Shown: piece by piece, positions 15,001 to 25,057 of the stretch
How positions within the stretch are numbered: the stretch's first letter is position 1
Layout: the number at the start of each line of letters is the position of its first letter
The notes under the pieces: generated by a model
What the model saw: only the letters and a program-made list of their open reading frames with translations
Databases searched by the model: none
Told to the model about the DNA's origin: nothing
NCBI GenBank assembly: GCA_905147135.1
Contig: LR990041.1
Location: forward strand, 19,591,907-19,655,906
Length of the DNA: 64,000 nt
Source: Blastobasis lacticolella
Taxonomy: Eukaryota; Arthropoda; Insecta; Lepidoptera; Blastobasidae
Direction of reading: 5' to 3'
Made by a program: the position numbers and the translations under genes

Positions 15001-18000
15001 CATTAATTCATTGTTCACACCAGCTTTTAAGACCCAAAACATCATAGATTTCGAGCTCGCTACGCTCGCTCATTCATAGGTTTCAGTTACTTTTCTTACC
15101 CTGTGCCAAGCTTGTTGCGATCGCTCATTCATTGATTTCCCAAAGTTACTTTTGTAAAGATCACTCCTTGCTGTTAAGACTCAAATGTTAATAATTTCAA
15201 GCTAGCTCCGCTCATTCATTCGTTAATCACCCCAACTTTTACGATTAAAAAAGTAAACATTTCGACCTCGCTTCGCTCGCTCTTTCATAGGTTTCACATA
15301 CTTTTCTTATAATTCACTTAGCACGTTGCGGTCACTCATTCGTGGTTTCCTTCAATTACTATTGTGAAGATCACCCATTGCTGTTAAGACCAAAAATTAC
15401 CAAAATTGCAATTGTCCGTTCGCTCATAATGTCAAAAATTTCAAGCTCATTCCGCTCGCTCATTCTTTCATATATCACCCCTGCGTTTAAGACCTGAAAC
15501 GTCAAAACTGTAGACCTTTTCCGGCGTCTCATTCATTACTCATTGTCAAAACATTCTTACTCGCTCATACATTCGTTGTTCTCCCCCAGGTTGTAAAATC
15601 CATAATTTCCGAGCTCGCTCCGCTCGCTCATTCATTTATTGATCACCCTATTAAAAAGGCCAAATTTTTGCTCTCTCATGATTGATACCTATAATTTTGA
15701 CTTTTGCCCCCCCTCCCCCCCCCCTCTCAACCAAATCCTGGATCGCGCCTGACTCACCGAAGTGAATTCGATAAAAGACCGACAAGCCGGCTGCTCTACG
15801 ACGGTGTCCCAGACCCAGAAGGCGAGACTTGACAAGCGAATCATCACCAATCAGTCTTTTGGCACGTCTGTCGATAGAGTCAAGAGCTTCCAGTTGATAC
15901 TTGGCGGACCCATCCCAGGGGTGACTACAGTACTCCATACATGACTGGACTTGTCCAGGTGTGAAGAACTTCCTCACCTTGGCGAGGACACCAAGTTTTT
16001 AGAAGCCAATTGGGCTCTTGACTCAACATATGGTCCAAAGTTTAGGTCTGATGATAAGGTAACACCTCACCTCGGAAAGACGGTGTTACGTGGAAAGGGC
16101 TACGTTTCGCTGAGAAGAGACATACCTGGGTCTTGGAAGGATTGAACTTTACCTCTAGGTTGACCTCTCTGCTGGCCCGGAGCTGAGCCCCAGTAGCTCG
16201 CGCGTTCGATATGTACTTTTCTACAACAGTGCTATCATCAGCGTACCCAAGGATGCTGGGCTTTAGCAGATCGTTAATGTGGAGCAAGAAAAGTGTTGCA
16301 GAGAGGACGGATCCCTGAGGCACACCGACATCAAACGGCATTGTGTCGGATGCTTGACCTTCGACCACCACACGAAGCGATCGATCTCTCAGGAAATCGG
16401 CTATCCAGGAAAAGAAAATAAAGGCCAAGTAAAGGAAATATACGAAAACCATAAATTTACAGTTACATCACAAAAAAAAATAGTCTACCTACTTATATAG
16501 TGCAGTTTTGGATTAGCAAATCAAAACCCTCTTCTGCACGCATATTGTGACAGGCAACTACGGACCCCTACACTGCACGTGCCCGACTCGTCTTGTCCGG
16601 ATTTTTATATATTGCGCAACCGCGCGACCTCGAAAATGAACTTTATGTCGTGGACACCAATGTCTGTCAAAAGTTATCTCGACAATTATCATGTAAATAC
16701 CTAAGCTATCATTTTCTGAATTTTAATTTTATACCTAAGTACGTCTTCTAACCAACTTGACGCAAATTATTCTTATACTTATCACTCGGGTTGTGTCAAT
16801 CGGTGAACTTGCACTTGACAAAGCGAATTTCACGAATAACGTGAAATGTTGTTCTTATTATACGAACGTTACAAAGCCGCCGTCATTATGGAATTTTTGA
16901 AGATGTGTGGCATTATTTTATGCACCACTGCAATCGTTTTGTATACATACAGCGGCCAGCAAATCCATATCCCGTGTAACAGGACCACGGCTGCACTCGT
17001 CACTCCCTCCCCTGCAGCCCTCGACGATATCGTCAGGTTCTTCCAGTCGCAGCGAGTCTCGTCCGACCTACTAGGGGACGTCATCAACACGGAACTGTTC
17101 AACCTGTGGAATATTTTAGATTTCCAAAGCGGCGCGGATGACGAGGACGTGAATATCACGGATTTGATAAAGAAGTACGGGTTGGAGGCCGATGAGCATC
17201 AAGTAAAGACAGTGGATGGGTATCTGCTGATGATGCAGCGAATTCCTGGCAACGGAAGCGTAGTGTTTCTCCAACACGGGCTGTTCACAACCGCGGTCGA
17301 CTTCGTGACTGGAGGGCCGGTCAGCGAGCTCGCCTACTTCCTGGCGCGATGCGGCTACGACGTCTGGCTCGGCAACTCCCGCGGCAACAAACACTCCCGC
17401 AACAGCACCACTCAGTCTCCAGACTACGCCGAATTCTGGGACTTCAGCTACGACGAGGTCGGCCGCTCCGACCTGACCGCCATGATCGACTACGCGTTAG
17501 CCGAATCGGGTCGCAAACAACTTGCGTTCGTCGGCCACTCGATAGGAAACAAATGTGGGCGACAAATGTCAATGAGCTCATCAACCCACAAATTGTCCAG
17601 CTTATCGAGAAATATCCACCCTAAGAAGGCTTGTAATATAAGGACAACGGGTTTGTCAAAGTTACAGAATTAATAGTTGCAGTTTTGTAACTATGAATAT
17701 AACAATTAAACTTTTGTAATTGGTATGCCTTGCATTTTTTATTCAACCCTAGTGATAGCGAGCTGACAACCCACGCGGCGAGGCGGTAACTATCGCCTAT
17801 AATATGTAGGATTGATCAGTGGGGGTAGCCACATACCTATATAAATAAGAAACGTTACACACCTGAACAGTAATTTTTAAAACAGCGCCCTTACATGTTT
17901 ACTATTGTTATCTACTAGGTGACCCGGCGCCACTACGTTCGCGTGGTGTCCTACTCTACCCTGCCACTACCCTGCTCTACCCCTACCCTACCCTGCTCTA

Positions 18001-21000
18001 CCCTACCACTTTACCCTACTCTATGACAATCGTGGTCGTCATGTGCACACAGCGTGAGCTTGCTGATGGCTACTGGGTATCGTCGTGGGTACCGAATGGG
18101 GTATTATGTTATTACCTACCGTCGTCCAGTTTTGGGTTGAAAAAATTTGACTTATGCGTTCATTACATTTGACTAAATTCAGTCGCCTAAATTCAGAATT
18201 CAGCAAATCAAAATGAAATGAAGTGCTTATTAAATAAGGTCCCTTTTTGTCGCACTGTGTGAGGAATGTATTGTATGAGCCGTAAGTCGTGGAAGATGGA
18301 AAGGGAGGCCTTTGCCCAGCAATGGGACAGAAGTGGCTGAAATATAATTTTGTGTAACGCCTTTTCAAAAGAGGCGCGAAGGCAAACATAACGTAAGTGA
18401 TACAAAAACATATCTTATTCTAAGAGCAATATATTCCACTTTGACTTGCTCCCATGCATTTTGCTTCTGAATGTAGTCGACTGAATCAGTCAGCTGTAAT
18501 AAGCGCATTATCCAGACATAGACACGTAAAGTGTAAAATGACTAAATACGTGGACCCTGAAGAATTAAGGCCACGTATGTACCATATTTACCATGTATGT
18601 ACAGTCGAGTTCATTAATATGTGAGCATTGCCAAGGCTTCAAATATAAATGTACATGGAAGGGTACTTATATATCTGAGCAGATGTACTGATGTTTGATT
18701 GATGGATCTGCTCAGATATATAAGTACCCTTCCACATTTATATTTGAAGCCTTGGTAATGCTCACATATTAATGAACTCGACTACCATATATTCTATTGC
18801 AAATAAGTAAATGAATGAATAAGAAGCAGCTACCTCAATGTCGCCAGCTATGCCAGGCGGTGTCGACGGCGGCGTGGGCGGGCCGCGGCAGCCCGTTCGA
18901 GGTCCGCGGCCGCCGCGCCGGCGCCGCGCCCGCCGCGCTCCCGCCAGACCGCCCACCGGCCAATTCCAGCGAGTGAGTTAGAAAGAAAGAAAGAAAGAAT
19001 ATGTATTGACACAAACAACAACGCCTCAACACAAAAAACAACAGTAAACCAAAAAGACATAAAAAGAACACAATTATTAATACATAAAATACACGCGGAG
19101 ACTACACAGCGCCGATGTATATACCCACTTGATCTTTGTATTTGTTGTGAAGTGTAATTGATAAAGTGTTGTGGTGGTATGTTTGACAGACACTACCTGC
19201 ATTTCTGCATTTTTTATCACAATAGCTGGGGTCCTATTGAGCATCGATGTAAGGAGACAGCTACAATTTTGCGTCGAGCAATGCCACTTGGCATGGACGT
19301 TATATGGACCATACTGAACCCAAAAAGCCCGTTAGCCCGTTAGCCTAGACCCCCCGTCAGAGGGGGGCGGGAGAGAGTCAAAGTACCTGACCTTGACATA
19401 CAAAGCCGAGTCTGGTTTCGTTTTCGGATAAATCGATGATGACCGATTCATTGGACATAACATTTTTGTGAGTATTCATAGAAAAAAATTAATTAATAAA
19501 AATGTTTTTTTTTAAGTTCCCATATTGTGTCACTTTTTAAGATTAAATGGAGTTTGTTGCTTGAAATCAAACACTTTTTTACCTGATTGTGATAAATGTT
19601 TAACAAAATGATAGTTTATCGTCGTTACTAACAAATTAATGAAATCCTAGTTTACAAAATGTACACATTATGATATTGAGTAGGTACACACTTTTTGAAT
19701 TATATATATATATATATATATTTTTAATTTAAGATGAAAGACTTATCGTAATTACTTCGGTACTGTCTAAAGTAATGGGACGCTTACATGGTTAATATAG
19801 TTCGTAATTTCTTCATATTGAGTAGATCAAATTTTGGTCTCAAACTACTGTACGACCATGGTCGCACGACTGTTGCCAAGCCAAGTAGGACAGCGCCTTC
19901 GTTTCCTATTTAGACGCCCATGATCGGTCGTTGGCGTACCAGCAGTCTGAAGCTTGGCGGTAACATAAAAGGGATCGCAACAATCGACAAAATTCAATTT
20001 GGACGGATGTAGAACACATTCGTTGGCGTTCGTTGGGCCGGGGTGTACATGGCATACCAAAATTATAGAACCGCAGGTGCTTTCTCACTATGGTAATCGT
20101 TTTCGTACTTTGCCCCCACTTCGCGAAAAGACGTGTAAGAACAGATATCCCAATATTGCTTAGACACGCCACATACTACAGCCCTCCCAATCGTATTCCC
20201 CAGCTCGAACAGCGACTCGTCATCTGACGACGAAGGCAGCGCCTGGGCGGCACTCCGGCCGAGGCCCCCCTTGGCCCCATTGCCCCCCGCCAGCCCCCCC
20301 GCGGGCCCCCCCGTCTTCCCCGCCGTGCGCCGCTGCAACCGTCAACTGTGGCGGCCGCCGACCAAGCGGGATATGATCATGTGAGTATTGCTGCTTGCAA
20401 TATGGCGGATGATTTCGCTGATATTTTAGGTCCTATGAAATTGGCGTTTTGTATGGCGAAAAAGACGAGAACTGTAATTAACATACAAGTAATTTTTTCG
20501 GTTTTGGTAATGGCAAATTCGATTACAATGAAACTTTGTAGGTATTATCGGACATCATAAAGCTAACTGGTGCATACCATTTTACTGTGATGACTACTCT
20601 CTTTTCAAAATTATACCTGATTAAAAAGGCAAAAATGACGACTACTGAAGAGGGGTATTTTCAATCCGTCATAAAAACTTAAAAAATATATATCATTAAT
20701 TTTACTGCTTTCAAATTCCAGTTTTAATTGAATGATATGTACAATCAAAAATATATGAACAAATATGTACTTACTTATGTGCGAAAGAAACGCCAATTTC
20801 ATAAGTCCCAATACCTATGTGTCTCGCTTTCTAACCCAAATCCTCCACCACAGATACAAGCGCTACGTGAACATGGAACGCCGTTCCAACCCTCGCTTCG
20901 GCTGCGAAATCAACATCGTAGTGACTGTCAGCAGTGCTTTCTCGATAGACAGCTCAGTGGACGTGATACCGCCTACGGTGGCCCGAGGGTCTCGACAGGC

Positions 21001-21097
21001 TTACCAGGAATACGTACAGAAGAGAACTGGGCAGGTCCGAGTGCCTAACGCCTCGATGGATATGTACCAACGATATGTGAACTTCACACTGCAATAG
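1..21097 (+). CDS. FIG4: FIG4, polyphosphoinositide (PI(3,5)P2) 5-phosphatase, 5' end outside the window
   Basis: SAC-domain lipid phosphatase that, in the PIKfyve-VAC14-FIG4 complex on endolysosomal membranes, controls PI(3,5)P2. Exons joined by eye: 1-18, 800-1010, 1185-1617, 1941-2258, 2332-2676, 3182-3401, 5402-5535, 6777-6834, 7087-7256, 7910-8006, 8569-8658, 18848-18972, 20204-20380, 20854-21097. All junctions are GT-AG and the phases close, giving 879 codons plus stop; human FIG4 has 907 residues, so only the N-terminus is missing. The first exon reads LYETKA, as in the human family member. The catalytic CX5R motif is CVDCLDRTN in the sixth exon (about residue 493 of the visible part). 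[19 protein letters not shown] and SPFEVRG also match the family. The loop before the catalytic site is replaced by a Gly/Ala-rich stretch. The acidic SSSDDE tract and the C-terminal segment ending YVNFTLQ are present. The donor at 8007 (gtcggc) is the weakest site. Introns 6 and 11 carry most of the repeats. Confidence 0.95.
19..799 (+). other. FIG4 first visible intron
   Basis: AT-rich intron from donor gtaagt at 19 to acceptor tattttcag ending at 799. I see no coding or structured feature. Introns at 1011-1184, 1618-1940 and 2259-2331 are also plain. Confidence 0.7.
2790..3061 (+). repeat. LINE/SINE 3' end in FIG4 intron 5
   Basis: The stretch has a GTGGGTGG microsatellite near 2860 and ends at 3040-3061 in a simple (AAAT)n run, the usual tail of lepidopteran non-LTR elements on the plus strand. 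No reading frame survives. The family is not identified and the left edge is uncertain. Confidence 0.4.
3797..4340. mobile_element. MITE with long terminal inverted repeats in FIG4 intron 6
   Basis: The left end (agttggcaagcgctgcacat at about 3799) and the right end (about 4280-4340) are inverted copies over roughly 60 bp with a few mismatches. Both contain the words for 'gcgctgcacatagaggg' and 'ttaacagtt'. The interior includes a piece of the common moth repeat containing 'taccatcaggtgggctgtct' (about 4150). No ORF. I could not define a target duplication. It abuts the tandem array that begins at 4367. Confidence 0.6.
4367..5401 (+). repeat. Tandem array of 3' splice-site copies (minisatellite, ~56-bp unit)
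   Basis: About 18 head-to-tail units, mostly ~56 bp with 43-bp and 84-bp variants, run directly into FIG4 exon 5402-5535. Each unit begins with gcggtgttccag and then ctgtgggcgctgggcgt, the acceptor and first ~18 nt of the real exon (ctgtgggcgttgggcgt). The rest of the unit (ggaatcgggtgtgtgaatga and variants) is intronic. Most units keep an AG at the acceptor position; one has 'tttag', one 'tctag' and the first 'ccaac'. Since 56 is not a multiple of three, use of the nearest decoy would shift the exon frame. Units at 5070 and 5205 share an extra 28-bp segment, showing higher-order duplication. Confidence 0.92.
5590..5850 (-). repeat. Non-LTR retrotransposon 3' end / SINE, first copy
   Basis: Runs from catcatcacagcccattaca to ctgccggacaccacacgg and is highly similar to 43872-44129. 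The left (CAT)n edge read on the minus strand is an (ATG)n tail, as in RTE-mobilised elements. It lies in FIG4 intron 7. The rest of the intron up to 6535 shows nothing definite except a short repeat tail at 6285-6345. Confidence 0.65.
6535..6705 (+). repeat. Short dispersed repeat in FIG4 intron 7
   Basis: Contains caggcatgaagcacttcatc and ends ttaccatcaggtgggttgtc. The same words occur inverted at 49135-49270 and the tail also at 4150 and 6300, so it is a dispersed SINE or LINE tail. No coding capacity. Confidence 0.5.
8160..8505 (-). repeat. tRNA-derived SINE, family A, in FIG4 intron 10
   Basis: On the minus strand the head is a tRNA-like region with an A-box-like ggctgtatggttacgg and a B-box-like ggattcgaatacc (mutated). 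The body ends in 'gccaaaagatgat'. Related copies lie at 32925, 38143, 39238, 39396, 46705, 50906 and 51196. Confidence 0.75.
9903..10045. mobile_element. Small MITE-like inverted repeat
   Basis: 'gttccgtcacgtaaaaagg' at the left and 'cctttttacgtgacgggaac'-like sequence at the right form ~20-bp inverted termini around ~100 bp of non-coding DNA. It lies in FIG4 intron 11. The flanking 8760-9900 holds only low-level repeat debris. Confidence 0.45.
10150..12955 (-). mobile_element. CR1-like LINE, 5'-truncated and broken
   Basis: Minus-strand remnants in order: the end of an endonuclease domain with the SDH motif (12305-12943), a linker (12031-12279), reverse transcriptase (11225-11959) with GIPQGSVIG and FADDISVV, then C-terminal pieces (10856-11095 and 10556-10840). 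The parts are in different frames with stops between them, so it is inactive. The plus-strand (AAT)n run at 10158-10180 is the 3' microsatellite tail, and homology stops near 12,955. The region is much more AT-rich than the flanking FIG4 exons. It lies antisense inside FIG4 intron 11. Confidence 0.85.
11225..11959 (-). pseudogene. LINE reverse transcriptase domain fragment
   Basis: 244 residues covering RT fingers and palm: [17 protein letters not shown], then the motif-A region [31 protein letters not shown] and the catalytic FADD. The start is arbitrary and the rest of ORF2 is out of frame on both sides. The closest type is a CR1/L2-like clade, by the EN-end sequence and the microsatellite tail; a database comparison would be needed to name it. 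Confidence 0.85.
13262..13525 (+). repeat. tRNA-derived SINE, family B
   Basis: tRNA-like head with A-box-like 'gagtggttcagtggtc' and B-box 'gttcgattcccg', a body containing 'acaagctttgcttac' and 'aggtggcgctgtgtgaat', and a TTTA-rich tail at 13505-13530. A second copy is at 38455-38690. It lies in FIG4 intron 11. Confidence 0.7.
14275..16440 (-). mobile_element. LINE remnant (RT to C-terminus), split by a hAT element
   Basis: Minus-strand coding remnants: RT with [20 protein letters not shown] and YADDS (16042-16452), then [16 protein letters not shown]...FYRIHFGE (15651-15977). After the hAT insertion the reading resumes with [14 protein letters not shown] (14456-14570), and the C-terminus [12 protein letters not shown]...[12 protein letters not shown] (14287-14568) is in another frame. 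The protein continues exactly across the insertion, which dates the hAT after the LINE. A shorter piece of the same family, with its own MITE insertion, is at 32577-32890. Confidence 0.85.
14571..15751. mobile_element. Non-autonomous hAT element (1,181 bp)
   Basis: Termini caggcgcggatccag at the left and ctggatcgcgcctg at the right are inverted repeats. An identical 8-bp target duplication actcaccg flanks it (14563-14570, 15752-15759); 8 bp is diagnostic of hAT. There is no transposase ORF. The interior repeats a ~23-bp motif (gagctcgctccgctcgctca, degenerate) about 12 times. C-runs occur near both ends. Confidence 0.92.
16846..17624 (+). pseudogene. Acid-lipase-like alpha/beta hydrolase, internally deleted and intronless
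   Basis: The N-terminal part matches insect acid (lysosomal/gastric-type) lipases. It has a hydrophobic signal anchor (start 16846, or better 16888 with [20 protein letters not shown]), then [21 protein letters not shown], the oxyanion region [16 protein letters not shown], and the nucleophile elbow GHSIG (Ser about residue 232 from 16846). Just after GHSIGN the frame is lost. One frame over, [20 protein letters not shown] then a stop at 17622-17624 matches the C-terminal end of these lipases. About 150 residues, including the catalytic Asp and His, are missing. The ORF in the first frame runs on to 17673 with unrelated sequence. No introns remain, suggesting a retrocopy, but no poly(A) tail is seen. 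It sits in FIG4 intron 11 on the same strand. Confidence 0.75.
18602..18783. mobile_element. Palindromic mariner-like MITE, copy 1
   Basis: A near-perfect inverted repeat: cagtcgagttcattaatatg at the left and its inverse at the right, arms ~75-80 bp around a ~25-bp centre. A TA precedes the left end (18600-18601). A second copy is at 32655-32841. It ends ~65 bp before FIG4 exon 18848, so it lies very near that acceptor's branch region. Confidence 0.85.
19000..20203. other. FIG4 intron 12
   Basis: Non-coding. It contains an (AT)n microsatellite at about 19702-19722 and otherwise no element I can name. Confidence 0.5.
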
Positions 21098-21195
21098 GAG
21101 TTTGAATGTCACATGAGGGTAGTTCCATCCATCCTGAGTGTCGCGATTCGAAAATCCACAAGATGGCGGTACTGCGACGCGAGGTCTGCTGTCAA

Positions 21196-21201
21196 AATAA
21201 A
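21196..21201 (+). terminator. FIG4 polyadenylation signal
   Basis: A canonical AATAAA lies ~100 bp after the FIG4 stop. The next candidates are far downstream. Confidence 0.6.
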
Positions 21202-22025
21202 GCCCTGTCATTGGCTGGAATAGATTCATCATTTGTTCCTGTCCAATAGCACGACAGTATTTTGACAGACCTTACGACTCACCGCCACGCGCCATCTGAA
21301 ATTGTGTAAACCCTCATTACAAAGATACTGATGTTTCAATAGAGAAATACAAAGACACGGAAAAAAATACGGTCGCCTTTCTACAGTAAAGAGAAGTGAA
21401 GCGTGCAAGGTACGACAGTTTATTGTAAATTTTTTTCGTTGTACGCACGCAGTATTCTAAGACACCTCTGGTCTTCGAATCCGCCGCTGTTTTGTTTGAT
21501 TTAGTACTAAGCTGTCACGCCAGTGGTAAAGCACACACATAAATGGGCGGCCATTTTTATGTTTCACTCAAGTTTTTATAGAGTATCCGTCCATATTTTT
21601 TTCAGGTTCGTGCCAAAACAATTGAATGTGACAACGATAATCAAAATCTCACGGTCCCTACCCTACCGCTACCCATACCCTACATCTACTCTACACCTAC
21701 TTTACCCCTGCCTCCCCTTTTTTCTTGCTTATAAACCTTCTTCTTGTGATCACTCTATCTATTGTTGAAAACCGCATTAAAATTTGTTGTGTAGTTTAAA
21801 AGATCTAAGCGTACATAAATACACACATATTTACTTTGTATATAATCATAAAATGTAAGTTGTATGTACATTTTGCTGTATAACCGGAACAATTTGTTGT
21901 AAATTATAGATTATATTTATTTACAAAAAATTAAAACATCGTTTTATTTTCTCACAGAACGTCTCATATCTTGATAAGATATCAGTATCATAGGTATCAG
22001 TATATCATATCAAATTATCTATTTA
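21202..22025. other. Intergenic, FIG4 downstream
   Basis: No gene seen. It includes ordinary AT-rich DNA and repeat-like 'ctaccctaccgctaccc' pyrimidine-rich runs (21655-21720) resembling the stretch at 17950-18020. Confidence 0.5.
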
Positions 22026-22553
22026 AATGTTGAAAGAGTGTGCATTCACTGAGAGTACGGCGAACTCCAACACTTTTCCTAAAGATTGTGCTGGGTTTTA
22101 GCCTAGTATTTGGGGGAGGACCGACAAAGTAGGCGAGGCTACGCTTTGGTCAAAATATCCGCAGCTCGTTCCTTTGCGCCGATTCTTTCTACATGGCAGA
22201 TGGCTGCCGTCAAAAGTGTTCTCTCTCGTAGAAGTGTCTTAGGCGGATGGGTTTTGTTCTATGAGAAAGTCAAGCCAAGAGATTGGAAAGTTAGATACCT
22301 TCATTGTTAGTGGTTAGACTGTTTTTTGCTCTGGAGGAAGTCTTAATGCTGGAAAAGGAGGAAAGTCTGTTAGCCTGGTCATCTGCTGATATAACCTTGC
22401 AAGCCAAACAAGTTCTCTTCCGTCTTCACTAGCCACAAGTTCGGCTTCGGTTGTTGAGTTAGCGACTGATGCCTGTCGTTGGCTTATCCACGACATTATT
22501 CCGTCTTGGGCTGACCGGCTAATTACAAAGTAACAAATGTCTGGCCATGCCAC
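22026..22553 (-). mobile_element. Ty1/copia remnant (RNase H end and probable 3' LTR)
   Basis: At 22314-22553 on the minus strand the frame reads SWISQRQASVANSTTEAELV and then ELVWLARL, the hallmark end of copia-type RNase H. The sequence to its left up to about 22026 (plus-strand tgttgaaagagtg) would be the 3' LTR in minus orientation. That part is inferred only from position and the TGTTG end. No other pol domain is present. Confidence 0.65.
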
Positions 22554-22555
22554 CC

Positions 22556-22625
22556 CCGCCAGCCACAGGAAGGAGAGGCTGGCCTAAGAAGCGATGGGTA
22601 GACGTCGTCGTAAGAATTACATGCC
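22556..22625 (+). repeat. RTE LINE C-terminal scrap
   Basis: The plus strand reads GRRGWPKKRWVDVV, the conserved C-terminal block of RTE-clade ORFs, with nothing recognisable on either side. Confidence 0.55.
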
Positions 22626-23136
22626 ACCACGAAGGATGACTAATTTCTAAACGCAGCGCTGGCACCTGGCTTTTTGACTGTCAAAATGGAGGTCGTGTTT
22701 GATTGCCTGTAACGTTTAAAATGCTGGTAATTATTATTGTGCTTCGTAATAAAGCCCAGTTTGTGCTTAATACTTTGCCATTCTTATTTGCCTACTCTTC
22801 TACAACACCACGAGTTGTAACACTTTCGCTCGGTCGTTACAACGTTACGAGACCGACTGGACCAAGAGAGCAGGGCGGACTGCGGGTCCTCGCGTGCCTG
22901 CCGACCGGGTGTGCAACCGAGATTTAACTTCAAGATGACCTTCCTATAGGCAAGTAGAGAAACATCCGCTATAAATACGGAACTGTAGGTACTGAAAGTT
23001 ATCACGCGAAAAGCAAACATAATTGACGTGCATTATCAATTTATGAGAAAGAGGGTTGCTTACTTGGAGGGACTATTTAATTGAGATCACCGGACATTAT
23101 TGCTGATACGTAACGAAACAGAAACGCGCTTTGTAT

Positions 23137-24069
23137 CATTATCATCGTCCTAGCGCTTATCCCGGCCTCTGCCAGGGTCCGCTTTCCTACTTAATCTTCT
23201 CCACTTCGCCCGGTCTTCGGCATCCTCTCGACGTAAGCCGTTGGCTCTCGCATTCGACTTGGCGATGTCAATCCATCGCTTCTTGGGTAGCCCGCGGGGC
23301 CTCTTTCCTGATACCGACAGATTCAGCCACCTATTTCCCACGTATCCCTGAGGCTTATGCAACACGTGACCAAACCAGCGCAAACGAGCCTCCTCGATCT
23401 TATCTGCGATATCCCTCACGCCAAGGCTGCCACGAATGTACTCGATCGAGACGTGTATCTCCGCACATCCAGCGCAGCATTTTCATTTCGTTGGTGTGAA
23501 GTTCGCGAACGTGTTCATCAGCGCTGGCCATAGAGCATCACCGGTCTTATTAAACTCTTGAATATAAGCCCTTTGCGCTTTACAGGGATTTTAGGGTCGC
23601 AGGTGACTGCCGTGAGTTCTTGACATCGAGGCCGATATCGCCGGACTCGTGCATCACGGATCCGAGGTATTTGGATTTATGTGTTCTATTGACAGCTTCG
23701 TTACCTACAAGGATGGTTTCGGGATCTGCGCTGCAGCTGGCCATATACTCCGTTTTGGCGACATTCAACTTCAAATCACCGTTTTCTAGCACATCCTTCC
23801 ACGTGTTTACTCAGTTCTCATGATCCTGCCTAAGCTTGCTCACCAGTACAATGTCGTCCGCGTACTTCATAAGCCAAGAAGGCATGTCCTGAATTTTCTC
23901 TGAGAGGGCATTGAGCACAATGCAAAACAAGTAAGGGCTCAGCACAGAACCCTAGTGAACACTTATAGTAATCGGGAAGGGATTAGTATGGCCTACGATG
24001 GTTTCGACGACGGCTCCAGTATTGGCATACATATGCTGTATAATACTAATGTACGCTTCGGGCACAGAG
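23137..24069 (-). mobile_element. RTE LINE, 5'-truncated, with 17-bp target duplication
   Basis: Minus-strand remnants TEYMASCSADPETILVGNEAVN (23580-23792) and DKIEEARLRWFGHVL...GLPKKRWIDIA (23150-23419) are the end of RT and the C-terminal block of an RTE ORF, in different frames. The 3' end carries the ATGAT-type tail. The direct repeat agaaacgcgctttgtat flanks it at 23120-23136 and 24070-24086. It is dead on arrival: truncated and frameshifted. Confidence 0.88.
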
Positions 24070-24086
24070 AGAAACGCGCTTTGTAT

Positions 24087-25057
24087 ATAGTAAGTAAATG
24101 CACGGAACTGAGCTTTTGGGTTGCTCTAACAAGTCACCATTAGGTCCTGCAATATCGTACTATCGTGCTATTGTAGGGGATTGAAGACATGGCTACAGCC
24201 TTGTAATAAACGTCATTGAACGTTATTATATACAGGGATTAGGGTACTGTTCCTGAAAATGTATTTTAGCTGTCGTATTATGAACTAACTAAATAAGTGT
24301 TATACTATTTTAGAATGGTGATAAAATAAGCTAACTTTTGAAGCAACTTGCCAGAGTTGCATAGTACATTTTTTTATTAGGACACTCTGATAAAGTTGTG
24401 TAAAATCGTAATTGTTAAGTCCTTGGCAAGGGAAAAACATGATTTTCTTTATGATCTTGGTCAGATATGTATTGATTTTTATTTCATATTGTAGAAAGGT
24501 TATTTACGTTTACATAACAATTTTAATTTTTTTTTCTAAAGCAATATTTGTAGTCACAGCCACAAGTCACAGCTAATGAAATAGGCTCAACGGTGTTAAA
24601 TTTTTGATAAAAAACAAAAATTGGCATAATTTTAAAAATATCAAAGAGCGATTTTTTTTAATTTTTTTCTGGTGACCCTAGTGACTTCCTCGATCACCCT
24701 ATCCCAAATTATCGTAACCTTACGGGACATCCTGTATAGCGGAGGGTCCCTGCGTTTTTTACATTACATTGAAAACTGTTTTAAAATATTTTTTATAATA
24801 GTTTTTGGCTGATGGCCTAGATGCCAAAGCCAATAAAAACAAAATAATCACTTCGCGGCTGTCACTGTCAGACATTGACAGAAAGTCTCCCTTGTTTCTG
24901 ATTATTTCTGATTTGCTTGAATCGAATCGAGCGAAAGTTATTCTATCGTGCAGATATCGCCAATTCGGTGGGCTGGTTGGTTGTTTGTTTGGGTTTTTCG
25001 CCGATTTGAGGGGGTGGATAGGTCCTGGCTGAATGCGTTTCTAACAGTAAACTAGCC
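24087..25057 (+). other. Upstream region and 5' UTR of synaptojanin
   Basis: About 700 bp of AT-rich DNA with no element I recognise, then a less AT-rich stretch (24830-25057) likely to hold the promoter and 5' UTR. A possible 3' splice site 'tttctaacag' ends at 25047, ten bases before the ATG, so a non-coding 5' exon further upstream is possible. No TATA box is evident. Confidence 0.4.

Noticed and set aside
14731..15630. CRISPR-like periodic repeats
   Set aside because: The repeats are degenerate, unevenly spaced and lie inside a hAT element in a eukaryotic genome.
18762..19071. Minus-strand Arg/Ala-rich frames
   Set aside because: They are antisense to the GC-rich FIG4 exon 18848-18972.
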